Positions 52,610 to 61,638 of a stretch of 64,000 bases of DNA are shown piece after piece. A program made the translations under genes and the position numbers. Location of the stretch: the NCBI GenBank assembly GCA_039680605.1, contig JBDKTA010000039.1, positions 112,574-176,573 on the forward strand, in the 5' to 3' direction. The notes beneath the pieces are model-generated. The model searched no databases, was not told the DNA's origin, and was given only the letters and a program-made list of their open reading frames with translations. The number at the start of each line of letters is the position of its first letter. Position 1 is the stretch's first letter. The DNA is from Planctomycetaceae bacterium. Lineage in GTDB: Bacteria > Planctomycetota > Phycisphaerae > SM23-33.

Positions 52610-54319
52610 ATGGCACGACGACATCGAAAACGGCTCGGCGAGATTCTGACCGAATGGGGCGTCGTCACCGGCGCGGGCATCAACGACGCTCTCGAGCACG
52701 CCAAGAACGAAGGGCTTCGCACGGGCGAGGCGCTGATCGCGATGGGCCTGGCCGACGAAGAAGACGTCACCAAGGCCCTGGCCAGCCAGTACGACATGGA
52801 GTACATCGACCTCGATAAGAATGTCGTTGTGCCCACCGAGATGCACCTGATCCCCGAGGAGCTCATCCGCAAGCACCAGGTGCTGCCGCTGGCGATGGAA
52901 GACGGGAAGCTCAAGGTCATCATCACCGACCCGCTGGACCTGGAAACGCTCGACATGCTGCGTTTCCGCCTCAACTGCGACCTCGACCCCTGCCTGGCCA
53001 GCAAGACCCGAACCCGAAACTTCATCGACCAGTACGTCCGCACTGACCTGTCCATCGACAAAGCGGTGGCCGACCTGGGCCTGACCGACGAGCAGTCGGC
53101 CGTGGCCAACCAGATGGACGAGGTGTACGACCAGAACTCGGCCCCGATCATCCGCCTGGTGACGATGATCATTACCGAGGCGGTGAAGAACCGCTCGTCG
53201 GACATTCACATCGAGCCGATGGCCAACCGCGTGCGGGTGCGCTACCGCCTCGACGGCGTCTGCATCGAGCGCGACAACATTCCCAAGCGCATGCAGGGCT
53301 CGGTCATCAACCGATTCAAGATCATGGCGGGGATCGACCTGGCCGAACGCCGCCTGCCCCAGGACGGGCGCATCAAGATGCTGGTGGGCGGGTCGAACAT
53401 CGACTTCCGCGTCTCGGTGCTTCCGGCGTACCACGGCGAGAGCGTGGTGCTGCGTATTCTGCGCCCCGAGAGCGTCCGGATGGGCGTTCCGGCTCTGGGT
53501 TTCGAAGAGGACGACAACACCCGCTTCCGGCGGATCATCAAACGCCCCAACGGCGTGTTCCTGGTCACAGGCCCGACCGGTAGCGGCAAAACCACCACGC
53601 TTTATGCCGCTATCAACGAACTGAACCGCCCCGACCGCAAGATCATCACGGCCGAGGATCCGGTCGAGTACAATTTCAGCGGCGTCAACCAGGTTCAGGT
53701 CAACGACCAGATCGGTTTGAGCTTTGCCCGGATTTTGCGAGCTATGCTGCGTCAGGCGCCGAACATCATCCTCGTCGGCGAAATCCGCGATATTGAGGTC
53801 GCCAACGTGGCAATTCAGGCCGCACTGACTGGACACTTGGTTTTCAGCACACTTCACACCAACGATGCACCCTCGGCAATCACCCGTTTGACCGAGATGG
53901 GCGTCAAGCCTTTTCTGGTCGCCAGCAGTATTCAGGCCATTATGGCCCAGCGTCTGGTGCGCGTGATCTGCAAGGAGTGCAAAGAGGAATATCCCAATCC
54001 CGATCCGCGAATCATGCGGTTGCTGGGGTTCTCCGACGATGAGATGAAGAACAAAACCTTTTACAGGGGAAGAGGTTGCAACGCGTGCGGCGGCACAGGA
54101 TACCGCGGCCGCCAGGGCATCTTCGAGTTGATGGAGATGAACAACGCTTTGCGCGAGCTGGCGTTCAACAGCGCGCCGCTAAAGGATTTGCGCATTGCCG
54201 CCCGGGCCACCGGAATGCGCAGCCTGCTCGAAGATGGAAAGTTGAAGATATCCTCCGGTATCACCACGCCTGAAGAACTTGTGCGAATTGCACAAATTGA
54301 AGAACTCGTCCCAGAATAG
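52610..54319 (+). CDS. GspE/PilB-family assembly ATPase
   Basis: A 569-residue ATPase that powers pilus or pseudopilus assembly at the inner membrane. An N-terminal MshEN/T2SSE_N domain (RLGEILTEWGVVTGAGINDA, QYDMEYIDLDKN) is followed by the catalytic domain: Walker A GPTGSGKT near 321-328, the Asp box ILVGEIRDIEVA, the His box GHLVFSTLHTND, and a zinc site CKECK with CNACGG. It is the first gene after the operon promoter. A second GspE-type gene lies in the same operon, so the two probably drive different steps. Confidence 0.92.
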   Translation: MARRHRKRLGEILTEWGVVTGAGINDALEHAKNEGLRTGEALIAMGLADEEDVTKALASQYDMEYIDLDKNVVVPTEMHLIPEELIRKHQVLPLAMEDGKLKVIITDPLDLETLDMLRFRLNCDLDPCLASKTRTRNFIDQYVRTDLSIDKAVADLGLTDEQSAVANQMDEVYDQNSAPIIRLVTMIITEAVKNRSSDIHIEPMANRVRVRYRLDGVCIERDNIPKRMQGSVINRFKIMAGIDLAERRLPQDGRIKMLVGGSNIDFRVSVLPAYHGESVVLRILRPESVRMGVPALGFEEDDNTRFRRIIKRPNGVFLVTGPTGSGKTTTLYAAINELNRPDRKIITAEDPVEYNFSGVNQVQVNDQIGLSFARILRAMLRQAPNIILVGEIRDIEVANVAIQAALTGHLVFSTLHTNDAPSAITRLTEMGVKPFLVASSIQAIMAQRLVRVICKECKEEYPNPDPRIMRLLGFSDDEMKNKTFYRGRGCNACGGTGYRGRQGIFELMEMNNALRELAFNSAPLKDLRIAARATGMRSLLEDGKLKISSGITTPEELVRIAQIEELVPE

Positions 54320-54457
54320 TCTGGGGGCGATGTTTTTGGTTTAAGTTACTGCCCGCGAAAAGATTATATCGCCTGAACCGCCCCCTGGGCTCTGAAGAGG
54401 TCTTTGCCTTGCCGGGCGGAGCAGCGAATAATCGAATCAGGGAGGGTGAGCACGCCC

Positions 54458-55591
54458 ATGGCAACCGTGAGCATAGACAGGCTGTTGGAGACTTGCATCA
54501 AGCGAGGTGCCAGCGACTTGCACCTCCACGTCGGCAGGCCGCCGACGCTGCGTCTCCATGGCCGCCTCAGACCGCTGGAAACGAAAGTCCTCGACCCCGA
54601 CGATACCGTCAAGCTCATGTCGCAGATCACGCCCGAGCGAGCCCAGCAGGAAGTGCAGGAAAAGGGCGGCACGGACTTCGGTTTCGACTTCGGCGAGGCC
54701 GGACGCTTCCGCGTGTCGGTCTTTCACCAGAGGGGCAACATCTCGATGTCGCTGCGTCTGATCCCCTCCAAGCTGTTCAGCTTCGAGGAGATCGGCCTGC
54801 CCTCGATCGTCAAGGTGCTCTGCCGGCGGCCTCGAGGGCTGTTCCTGGTGACCGGTCCGACCGGCTCGGGCAAGACGACGACGCTGGCGACGATGGTCAA
54901 CTACATTAACGAGCATTTCGACAAGCACATCATCACCATCGAAGACCCGATCGAGTATTACCACCCGCACAAGAAGTCGATGGTCAACCAGCGCGAGGTC
55001 GGCCAGGACGTTCCGTCGTTCTCCGAGGCCCTTCGCCGCGTGCTGCGCATGGACCCGGACGTGATCCTCGTCGGCGAACTGCGCGACTTGGAGACGATCG
55101 AGTCGGCGCTGCGGGCGGCCGAGACCGGCCACCTGGTCTTCGGCACGCTGCACACCACCAGCGCCCAGGGGACGGTGACGCGCATTGTCGACCAGTTTCC
55201 CGTCGACCAGCAGGAGCAGATCCGCATCCAGTTGTCCGACGTGCTCATCGGCGTGCTGTGCCAGACGCTCATCCCGCGCAGCGACGTTCGCGGCCGCATC
55301 GCGGCGTTCGAGTTCATGGTCGTCTCCAAGGCCATCGCCAACCTGATGCGCGAGAACAAGACTTACCGAATCCCGTCCTCCATCCAGACCGGCGGCAAGC
55401 TCGGCATGCGGTTGATGGACGACCACATTTACGAATTGGTCTCGCAGAACAAGGTCTCGCAGGAAGACGCGATGGATTTCTGTCAGAGCCCCGCCGATAT
55501 GCAGGAAAAGCTCGACGCCCTGCGGGCCGGTCGCCCGTTGCCGCCGCCGCAGGCGGTATCGGACCAGTCCCTCGCCGGGAGCGGAGCCTAG
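54458..55591 (+). CDS. PilT-family (twitching/retraction-type) ATPase
   Basis: A 377-residue PilT-like ATPase: LLETCIKRGASDLHLHVGRPP at the start, Walker A GPTGSGKT near 133-140, VILVGELRDLETIE, GHLVFGTLHTTSA and the retraction-type C-terminus (IPSSIQTGG, GMRLMDDHIYELV). PilT proteins pull pili back. It lacks the cysteine zinc site of the GspE proteins. GGGAGG lies 12 bases before the ATG at 54458. It lies between two GspE genes and is three bases from the second. Confidence 0.92.
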   Translation: MATVSIDRLLETCIKRGASDLHLHVGRPPTLRLHGRLRPLETKVLDPDDTVKLMSQITPERAQQEVQEKGGTDFGFDFGEAGRFRVSVFHQRGNISMSLRLIPSKLFSFEEIGLPSIVKVLCRRPRGLFLVTGPTGSGKTTTLATMVNYINEHFDKHIITIEDPIEYYHPHKKSMVNQREVGQDVPSFSEALRRVLRMDPDVILVGELRDLETIESALRAAETGHLVFGTLHTTSAQGTVTRIVDQFPVDQQEQIRIQLSDVLIGVLCQTLIPRSDVRGRIAAFEFMVVSKAIANLMRENKTYRIPSSIQTGGKLGMRLMDDHIYELVSQNKVSQEDAMDFCQSPADMQEKLDALRAGRPLPPPQAVSDQSLAGSGA

Positions 55592-55594
55592 ATC

Positions 55595-57361
55595 ATGGCC
55601 AAACTGCCTGAACATCCCAAGTACGACGTCAGCCAGCTCCGGGCCCGCCCCATCGGGCGCGTGCTGGTCAAGATGGGCAAGGTCACGCGCGACCAGGTAC
55701 ACGAGGCGCTGGACGTCCAGAAGCAAAAGGGCGGTCCGCTGGGGCAGATCCTGGTGGACCTGGCGTACATCACCGCCGGCGACCTGACGCTGGCGCTGGC
55801 GTTCCAGGCGGGCATGGAATACATCGACCTCAAGGACATCACCATTCCCGAGGAGGTCGTCCGCCAGATTCCCGCCCAGATGGCCAACGCCTATAAAGTG
55901 GTGCCCCTCGAGCACGACCCGGCCAGCAAACGCCTCGTGGTGGCGATGGCCACCAGCGACAACTTCCGCGCCCAGGACGACCTTCGGACGCTGATGGGTT
56001 TCGACGTGGTGGCCAAAATCGCCGACATCGAGCAGCTCAACTCGGCCCTGATGAAGTATTACGAAGTGGCCCCGGAGTCCATCGGCGACCTGATCAACGA
56101 GATCGCCGGCGACGAGCAGCTGGCGGTGCTGGAAGACCGCGGCGAGAGCATCGACCTGACGACGCTGAAAGAGATGGCCGAATCCAGCCCGGTCAAGAAC
56201 CTGGTCAACATGGTGCTCTTCGAGGCCATCCGCAACCGCGCCTCGGACATCCACTTCGAGCCCTTCGAAGACGAGTTCAAGATGCGCTACCGCATCGACG
56301 GGGTGCTGTACGAAATGCTCCCGCCGCCCAAGAGCATCGCCATGGCCATCGCCTCGCGCATCAAGGTCATGTCGAACCTCGACATCGCCGAGCGCCGCGT
56401 CCCCCAGGACGGGCGCATTGAGCTGGTCGTCCAGGGCGCCCCGGTGGACCTTCGCGTGGCCGTCCTGCCCACCAGCGGCGGCGAGAGCGTCGTCATGCGC
56501 GTGCTCGACCGCAGCCAGGTCTCGCTGGACCTGGAGCGCGTGGGCATGCGCGACGACGACCTGCGCATCTTCCGCCAGTTGATCGCCCGCCCCAACGGCA
56601 TCGTGATCGTCACCGGACCGACCGGCTCGGGCAAGACCACCACGCTGTACTCGGCGTTGAGCGAGCTCAACGAACCGGGGGTGAAGATCCTCACCAGCGA
56701 AGACCCGGTGGAATATGATATTGACGGTCTGGTACAGGTGCAGATCAATCCGGATATCGGTCTGACGTTCGCCCGGTGCCTGCGCAGTTTTCTGCGTCAG
56801 GACCCCGACGTGATCCTCATCGGCGAGGTGCGCGACCTGGAGACTTCCGAGATCGCCGTGCAGTCGTCGCTGACGGGGCACCTGGTCTTCACGACGCTGC
56901 ACACCAACGACGCCCCCTCGTCCATCGCCCGACTGCTGGACCTGGGCCTGGAACCCTTCCTGGTCACCGCGACGCTGGAGGGGATCGTGGCCCAGCGCCT
57001 CGTGCGGCGCATCTGCCCGCGCTGCAAGGAAGAGTTCGTCCCCACCGAAGAAATGCTCATGGAGCTGGGGCTCAAGCCCGAGAACGTCGCCGGGCGAACG
57101 CTCTACCGCGGCGTCGGCTGCGACAGTTGCCGCAACACCGGCTACACCGGCCGCGTGGCGATCTTCGAGATCATGCTCCTCGACGACACCATCCGCGACC
57201 TGATCCTGGCCCGTTCGAGCACCAACGTGCTGCGCGAGGCCGCCCGCAAGCGCGGCATGCGAACGCTGCGCGAGAGCGGGCTGCTGGCGATCTATGACGG
57301 ACTGACGACGATTGAAGAGGTGGTCGCCCAGACCATCAGCGAGGACCGCGAAGTCGAGTAA
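55595..57361 (+). CDS. Second GspE/PilB-family assembly ATPase
   Basis: A 588-residue paralogue of the ATPase at 52610. It has the N-terminal domain (RPIGRVLVKMGKVTRDQVHE, AGMEYIDLKD), Walker A GPTGSGKT near 341-348, ILIGEVRDLETSE, GHLVFTTLHTND and the zinc site CPRCKEE with CDSCRNTG. It differs in the N-terminal linker. Two such ATPases and a PilT in one operon suggest one system with two extension motors, or two systems sharing parts. Confidence 0.92.
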   Translation: MAKLPEHPKYDVSQLRARPIGRVLVKMGKVTRDQVHEALDVQKQKGGPLGQILVDLAYITAGDLTLALAFQAGMEYIDLKDITIPEEVVRQIPAQMANAYKVVPLEHDPASKRLVVAMATSDNFRAQDDLRTLMGFDVVAKIADIEQLNSALMKYYEVAPESIGDLINEIAGDEQLAVLEDRGESIDLTTLKEMAESSPVKNLVNMVLFEAIRNRASDIHFEPFEDEFKMRYRIDGVLYEMLPPPKSIAMAIASRIKVMSNLDIAERRVPQDGRIELVVQGAPVDLRVAVLPTSGGESVVMRVLDRSQVSLDLERVGMRDDDLRIFRQLIARPNGIVIVTGPTGSGKTTTLYSALSELNEPGVKILTSEDPVEYDIDGLVQVQINPDIGLTFARCLRSFLRQDPDVILIGEVRDLETSEIAVQSSLTGHLVFTTLHTNDAPSSIARLLDLGLEPFLVTATLEGIVAQRLVRRICPRCKEEFVPTEEMLMELGLKPENVAGRTLYRGVGCDSCRNTGYTGRVAIFEIMLLDDTIRDLILARSSTNVLREAARKRGMRTLRESGLLAIYDGLTTIEEVVAQTISEDREVE

Positions 57362-57441
57362 GGTGCATAGGCTTTCCAGGCTATGACGCCACAGGAAGAG
57401 GTTGTGAAGCCACGGGCTGGAAAGCCTGTGCCACCAGAAAC
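57362..57441. repeat. REP-like pair between GspE and GspF genes
   Basis: A degraded ATAGGCTTTCCAGGCTAT at the start and CGGGCTGGAAAGCCTGTGCCAC at 57414-57435, of the CACAGGCT family, in inverted order. It fills the gap between the two genes and could stabilise or attenuate the operon message. Confidence 0.8.
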
Positions 57442-57453
57442 GAGGACACCACC

Positions 57454-58728
57454 ATGGCCACCTTCGTGTACGAGGCGATGAACAACGTCGGACAGCCGGA
57501 GAAAGGCGAGGTCGATGCCGCCACCAGCGCCGAGGCGATCGGCAAGATCCGGGCCAAGGGCTTTTTCCCCACCACGATCAAGGAAAAGTCCGGCGCCGCC
57601 AGGAAGAAAGGCGCCGCCGGCGGCAAGGGCGAGACGAAGGGGCGCGGGCTCAATATCACCATCGGCGGCGGGGCCAACCGCGTCGGGCGCGTCTCGAGCA
57701 AGCAGTTGACGCAGATGACCCGCCAGCTCTCGACGCTGATCGAGGCGGGCCTGCCGATCCTGCGGTCGCTGCGCATCCTCGAAGAGCAGCAGAAGCCCGG
57801 CTCGCTTCGCGTGGCCCTGCGCATGGTCGGCGACGACGTCGAAAGCGGCACGACCCTCTCGGAATCGATGGCCCGCCACCCCAAGGCCTTCACCGCCCTC
57901 TACACCAACATGATCCGCGCCGGCGAACTCGGCGGCGTGCTGGAAGTCGTCCTCAAACGATTGGCCGACTTCATGGAAAAGTCCGAGGCCCTGAAGAAGA
58001 AGGTCATCAGCGCGATGATTTATCCCGCTGCCGTCATCACCTTCTCGGTGCTGATCGTCACGATGATCATGATCGTCGTGGTGCCCAAGTTCGAGGACAT
58101 CTTCACCAAGATGGGCAAGAACCTGCCGATGATCACGCAGATCCTGATCGTCACCAGCAACTTCGTCGTCAAAGGCGGATGGGCGATCATCCTGCTCTCG
58201 CCGCTGGCGGTCTGGGGCGCGTTAAAGTTGATCCGCTCCTCGGCCGGCGGCGCGTTTGCACTGGACTCGGCCAAGCTGCGCGTCCCGATCATGGGCACGA
58301 TCGTCTCCAAGACCAGCGTGGCGCGCTTCGCCCGGACGCTGGGAACGCTGCTGTCGGCGGGCGTTCCGATCCTCGAGGCCCTCAACATCACCCGCAGCAC
58401 CTGCGGAAACCAGGTCTTTGCCCGCGCTTTGGGCAAGGTGCATGACGGCATCCGCGAGGGCGAAAGCTTCGCCGAACCACTGCGACACACCAAGGTCGTC
58501 GAGCCCATGGTCGTCAACATGATCGACGTGGGCGAGGAGACCGGCGAACTGGACAACATGCTCGAGCGCGTGGCCGACAACTACGACGAAGACGTCGACA
58601 ACATCGTCAGCGGCATGGTCTCGCTGCTCGAACCGATCATGGTCATCACCCTGGGCACGATCGTGGGCTTTATCGTCATCGCCCTGTTCATGCCGATGGT
58701 GGCGCTGCTGCAGAACATGGGCAAGTAG
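57454..58728 (+). CDS. GspF/PilC-family inner-membrane platform protein
   Basis: A 424-residue polytopic protein with the duplicated T2SSF domain: TQMTRQLSTLIEAGLPILRSLRI in the first half and ARTLGTLLSAGVPILEALNI in the second, with three membrane spans (for example AVITFSVLIVTMIMIVVVP and VITLGTIVGFIVIALFMPMV). It anchors the assembly ATPase. It follows the second GspE gene and precedes the pseudopilins. Confidence 0.93.
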   Translation: MATFVYEAMNNVGQPEKGEVDAATSAEAIGKIRAKGFFPTTIKEKSGAARKKGAAGGKGETKGRGLNITIGGGANRVGRVSSKQLTQMTRQLSTLIEAGLPILRSLRILEEQQKPGSLRVALRMVGDDVESGTTLSESMARHPKAFTALYTNMIRAGELGGVLEVVLKRLADFMEKSEALKKKVISAMIYPAAVITFSVLIVTMIMIVVVPKFEDIFTKMGKNLPMITQILIVTSNFVVKGGWAIILLSPLAVWGALKLIRSSAGGAFALDSAKLRVPIMGTIVSKTSVARFARTLGTLLSAGVPILEALNITRSTCGNQVFARALGKVHDGIREGESFAEPLRHTKVVEPMVVNMIDVGEETGELDNMLERVADNYDEDVDNIVSGMVSLLEPIMVITLGTIVGFIVIALFMPMVALLQNMGK

Positions 58729-58745
58729 CCCTGGAGGGCACGGCA

Positions 58746-59519
58746 ATGCTCGCGAAACGTAATCTTTGTTCGCGGCGGGCGATCCGGCCAAGCGCCGGGG
58801 CCTTTACCCTCATCGAATTGCTGGTGGTCATCACCATCATCGTGATTCTGGCCGCCATGATCACCCCGGCCGTCATGTGGGGCATCCGAAAGGCCAGAGA
58901 TCTCGGCACCCAGACGCGCATCGACCGCCTGGCCAACGGGATCGTCGCTTACAAGCAGGACAAGCTGTTCTTCCCCGGACAGGACATCCTGGCCAAGATC
59001 GGAACGGCCGCCAACCCCACGCAGTATACCGGCAGCCAGATTCTCGCCGCCGCCATGCTCGGCTACGACTACAACACCATCACGACCGCGGCCGACGAAG
59101 CGGCGCTGTGGCCGACGTCCAACGGCGTTCCGTCCAAGGGGTACATCCTCTATTCCCGCGACGGGACCAATGCCAACGCGCCGGACAATACCTTGATGGC
59201 CAGCTACGGCACGGCCGCTGCCGCCCGCCGCTTCGTGCTCTCCGACGGGTTCGGGACCGAGCGGATGCCGATCGCCTATTTCGTCACCAACCCGATCCAC
59301 GGCGGCGGACCGGCGCAGTTCCAGTTGAGCCAGAACAGCGTCATGACCGACCCGGCCACCACGCCCGCCATTGCCCAGGCGGGTTTTGAAGCCAAGATCA
59401 CCAACCCCCTGACGCCGGGGCGCCCTTACAAGGATCAGGAGTTTCTCCTGATCGCGCCCGGCATGGATCGGAAGTGGTTCACCGATGATGATCGAAAGAA
59501 CTGGACAATCAGCGAATAG
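58746..59519 (+). CDS. Prepilin-like protein (GspG/H-type pseudopilin)
   Basis: A 257-residue protein with a prepilin peptidase site: a basic leader ending SAG, then AFTLIELLVVITIIVILAAM as the N-terminal helix, with Glu at +5. The +1 position is Ala where Phe is preceded by Ala instead of the usual Gly, so the peptidase site is SAGA-FTLIE-like. A globular domain with a long C-terminal part follows. Its 3' end overlaps the next gene by 35 bases. Confidence 0.85.
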   Translation: MLAKRNLCSRRAIRPSAGAFTLIELLVVITIIVILAAMITPAVMWGIRKARDLGTQTRIDRLANGIVAYKQDKLFFPGQDILAKIGTAANPTQYTGSQILAAAMLGYDYNTITTAADEAALWPTSNGVPSKGYILYSRDGTNANAPDNTLMASYGTAAAARRFVLSDGFGTERMPIAYFVTNPIHGGGPAQFQLSQNSVMTDPATTPAIAQAGFEAKITNPLTPGRPYKDQEFLLIAPGMDRKWFTDDDRKNWTISE

Positions 59520-60234
59520 CCCCCGACGAGGCGGATTCACCATGATCGAGATGATGGCCGTGGTGGCGATCATCATCCTGCTGTTTACCATGCTGATCCC
59601 CGCCATTCGCGTCGTTCACAGCCGCGTCCTGGCCACCAATTCCAAGAGCACCGTGGCCATGATCAGCGCCGCCTGCGACAAGTTTTCGCACGACTGGAAC
59701 CGCCAGTATCCCCCCTCCTCCCCGCCGGCTGGGATGACCTACACCACCACCGGCGGACGCAACTGGTACGGACGCGAACTGCTGGTGCTGTACCTGACCG
59801 GCTATGGCGCCGACGCCGGAGTCAAGGGCGCGCCCCTCGACGGCGGGGCCAATTATGCCCTCGACGACGGCAGAGACGGATGGGGCATGCGGCAAGAGCA
59901 GGCCGGACGCATCATGGGACCCTATAACGGCACCGAAAACCTCGCCATGCGAAAGGTCACCTCCGGCACGGCCGTGGGGGAACTGTGCTTCGTCGACGCC
60001 TTCGGAAACGACATCTACTATTACCGCTACGGCGGAGCCCAGTATAACTCGGACAACGGCGACGGACCCATCGAGCAGTTGGGCCAGGACTACGTCAAGG
60101 ACCCCGACGACAACGCCCATATTCTGAGCACCCGGTTTATTCTCGCCACGCCCGGTCCCAATGCGACCTGGACGGCGTATTTCGCCGACAAGGCCACCGA
60201 CGACATCACGAACTTCATTCCGGAGCAGCAATAG
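59485..60234 (+). CDS. Prepilin-like protein
   Basis: A 249-residue pseudopilin with leader MMIERTGQSANSPRRGG, cleavage before FTMIEMMAVVAIIILLF, and the conserved Glu at +5. The ATG lies inside the upstream gene. The C-terminal domain has GNDIYYYRYGGAQYN, typical of GspG-like calcium-binding ends. It stops two bases before the next gene. Confidence 0.87.
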   Translation: MMIERTGQSANSPRRGGFTMIEMMAVVAIIILLFTMLIPAIRVVHSRVLATNSKSTVAMISAACDKFSHDWNRQYPPSSPPAGMTYTTTGGRNWYGRELLVLYLTGYGADAGVKGAPLDGGANYALDDGRDGWGMRQEQAGRIMGPYNGTENLAMRKVTSGTAVGELCFVDAFGNDIYYYRYGGAQYNSDNGDGPIEQLGQDYVKDPDDNAHILSTRFILATPGPNATWTAYFADKATDDITNFIPEQQ

Positions 60235-60236
60235 CC

Positions 60237-60893
60237 ATGCGGAACTCCGAAGAAAAAACGTTACGTCCACGAATGTCACGAATGATACGAATGGGAAGAA
60301 ACAAAAACGGAATGTTGGAAGGATGGAAGGATGGGTGCATGCCCCGGGGCACTCCCCAGTCTTCTGATGTTGTTTCTTTCCCCGTCCCTATTCGTGACAT
60401 TCGTGACATCCGCCTTCGCCAAGGCTACGGCGGACAGGTTCGTGGACGTAACTTCCCCGTCCCCGGTTTTACGCTGGTCGAGTTATTGGCGGTGCTGACG
60501 ATCCTGACGCTCCTGGTGGCCATGGCCGTCGGCGTGGGCACCTATGTCATGGACAAGGCCAAGAAGACCAACACAGAGAACGTTCAAAAGATGGTGCTTT
60601 CCGCCATCGATGCATACCAGTCGGTCGCCGGCGCGTATCCCGCCAGCAGCGCCGACACCGCCTCGCTGGTGACAGCCCTGAAGGGACAGCGCCTTTCCAA
60701 GGAAAAGTTCGACCGCATTCCCGCCGAGTATCTCGACAGCACCGGCGCCAAGATTCTCGACGGTTACGGCAAAGAGATGCGATACGAGTCCAATGGCGGG
60801 TTCGGCAACGCACCGGTGCTGATCTCGGGGGGCAAGGACGGAATCATCGACGCCCCCAGCGACACTGACAACATCCGCAGCGACGGCAGATAG
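60237..60893 (+). CDS. Prepilin-like protein with repeat-derived long leader
   Basis: A 218-residue protein whose prepilin core GFTLVELLAVLTILTLLVAM begins only at residue 77. The 76-residue leader is not a normal prepilin leader: it is the translation of an inverted repeat (60260-60452) that itself carries a 30-bp hairpin (60409-60438, coding for RLRQGYGGQ). The ancestral leader was probably a few codons (MRNSE) joined to the GFTLVE site. The frame is intact, so the product could still be processed, if the peptidase tolerates the leader. Confidence 0.8.
   Translation: MRNSEEKTLRPRMSRMIRMGRNKNGMLEGWKDGCMPRGTPQSSDVVSFPVPIRDIRDIRLRQGYGGQVRGRNFPVPGFTLVELLAVLTILTLLVAMAVGVGTYVMDKAKKTNTENVQKMVLSAIDAYQSVAGAYPASSADTASLVTALKGQRLSKEKFDRIPAEYLDSTGAKILDGYGKEMRYESNGGFGNAPVLISGGKDGIIDAPSDTDNIRSDGR
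60260..60452. repeat. Inverted repeat with nested 30-bp hairpin in a pseudopilin leader
   Basis: The left arm GTTACGTCCACGAATGTC (60260-60296) pairs with the right arm (60385-60452). The right arm is interrupted at 60409-60438 by the 30-bp hairpin found also at 16120 and 16386. A GGAAGGAT-type stretch lies between the arms. Confidence 0.88.
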
Positions 60894-60901
60894 GTAGAGC
60901 T

Positions 60902-61636
60902 ATGCACAGCAACGCGATCAACACAATAGTATCTCACCGCCGGCCCGGCCGGGCGTTCACCCTGGCCGAACTCATGGTCGTCATGGCGATCATCGTTCTG
61001 GTCTCGGCAGTGGTGCTTCCGGGCATCAACAAGATCTTCACGGCCGGCGCCGACATGATGGCGTTGAATCTGCTGACCGGGCAGATCGATGCCGCCCGAA
61101 CCACCGCCATGGATAAGTACAAAGCCGTCGGCGTGCATTGCCAGATGGCCGACACGTCGCTGGCCGCCAACGCCAACCTGGCCAACCGCCAGTTCATGAC
61201 CGTCGTCGAACACTCGCTGACGGGTTTCACACAGACCGGCGGGTACAAGCCCCAACCGCTTCCGGGCAACTACGTCCTGGGGTCGGCCGATGAGTTCCGC
61301 AACGGCGGCGTCTGGGTCAACGCCGTCGCCAACGGATTTACCAGCGGCGACCTGACCACCTTCTCGATCGTCTTCAATGCCGAGGGCAACCTCATTAAAC
61401 GCACCGACACGGGCGAGCCCATCCGGTTCGACGGCGAGGACCTGCTTTTCAAGGCCGGCAACCAGTTGTGGTCGATGCCCCCTGATGAAGAAGGCGTCTC
61501 GGCCGTCACCGTGTTCGATTATGTTCAGGCCCAGTTGCTCACCAGCGACGCGGCCAAGTTCACGGCCTTCATGAACGAATCGGCCCAGTACCTTCCGATC
61601 CACATGTACACGGGCCTGATGTACCCGAGGAAATAG
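60902..61636 (+). CDS. Prepilin-like protein
   Basis: A 244-residue pseudopilin with leader MHSNAINTIVSHRRPGRA and helix FTLAELMVVMAIIVLVSAVV. The globular part has VKCQM-free, mostly beta sequence (TGLMYPRK end). Eight bases separate it from the previous gene and two from the next. Confidence 0.85.
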   Translation: MHSNAINTIVSHRRPGRAFTLAELMVVMAIIVLVSAVVLPGINKIFTAGADMMALNLLTGQIDAARTTAMDKYKAVGVHCQMADTSLAANANLANRQFMTVVEHSLTGFTQTGGYKPQPLPGNYVLGSADEFRNGGVWVNAVANGFTSGDLTTFSIVFNAEGNLIKRTDTGEPIRFDGEDLLFKAGNQLWSMPPDEEGVSAVTVFDYVQAQLLTSDAAKFTAFMNESAQYLPIHMYTGLMYPRK

Positions 61637-61638
61637 CC

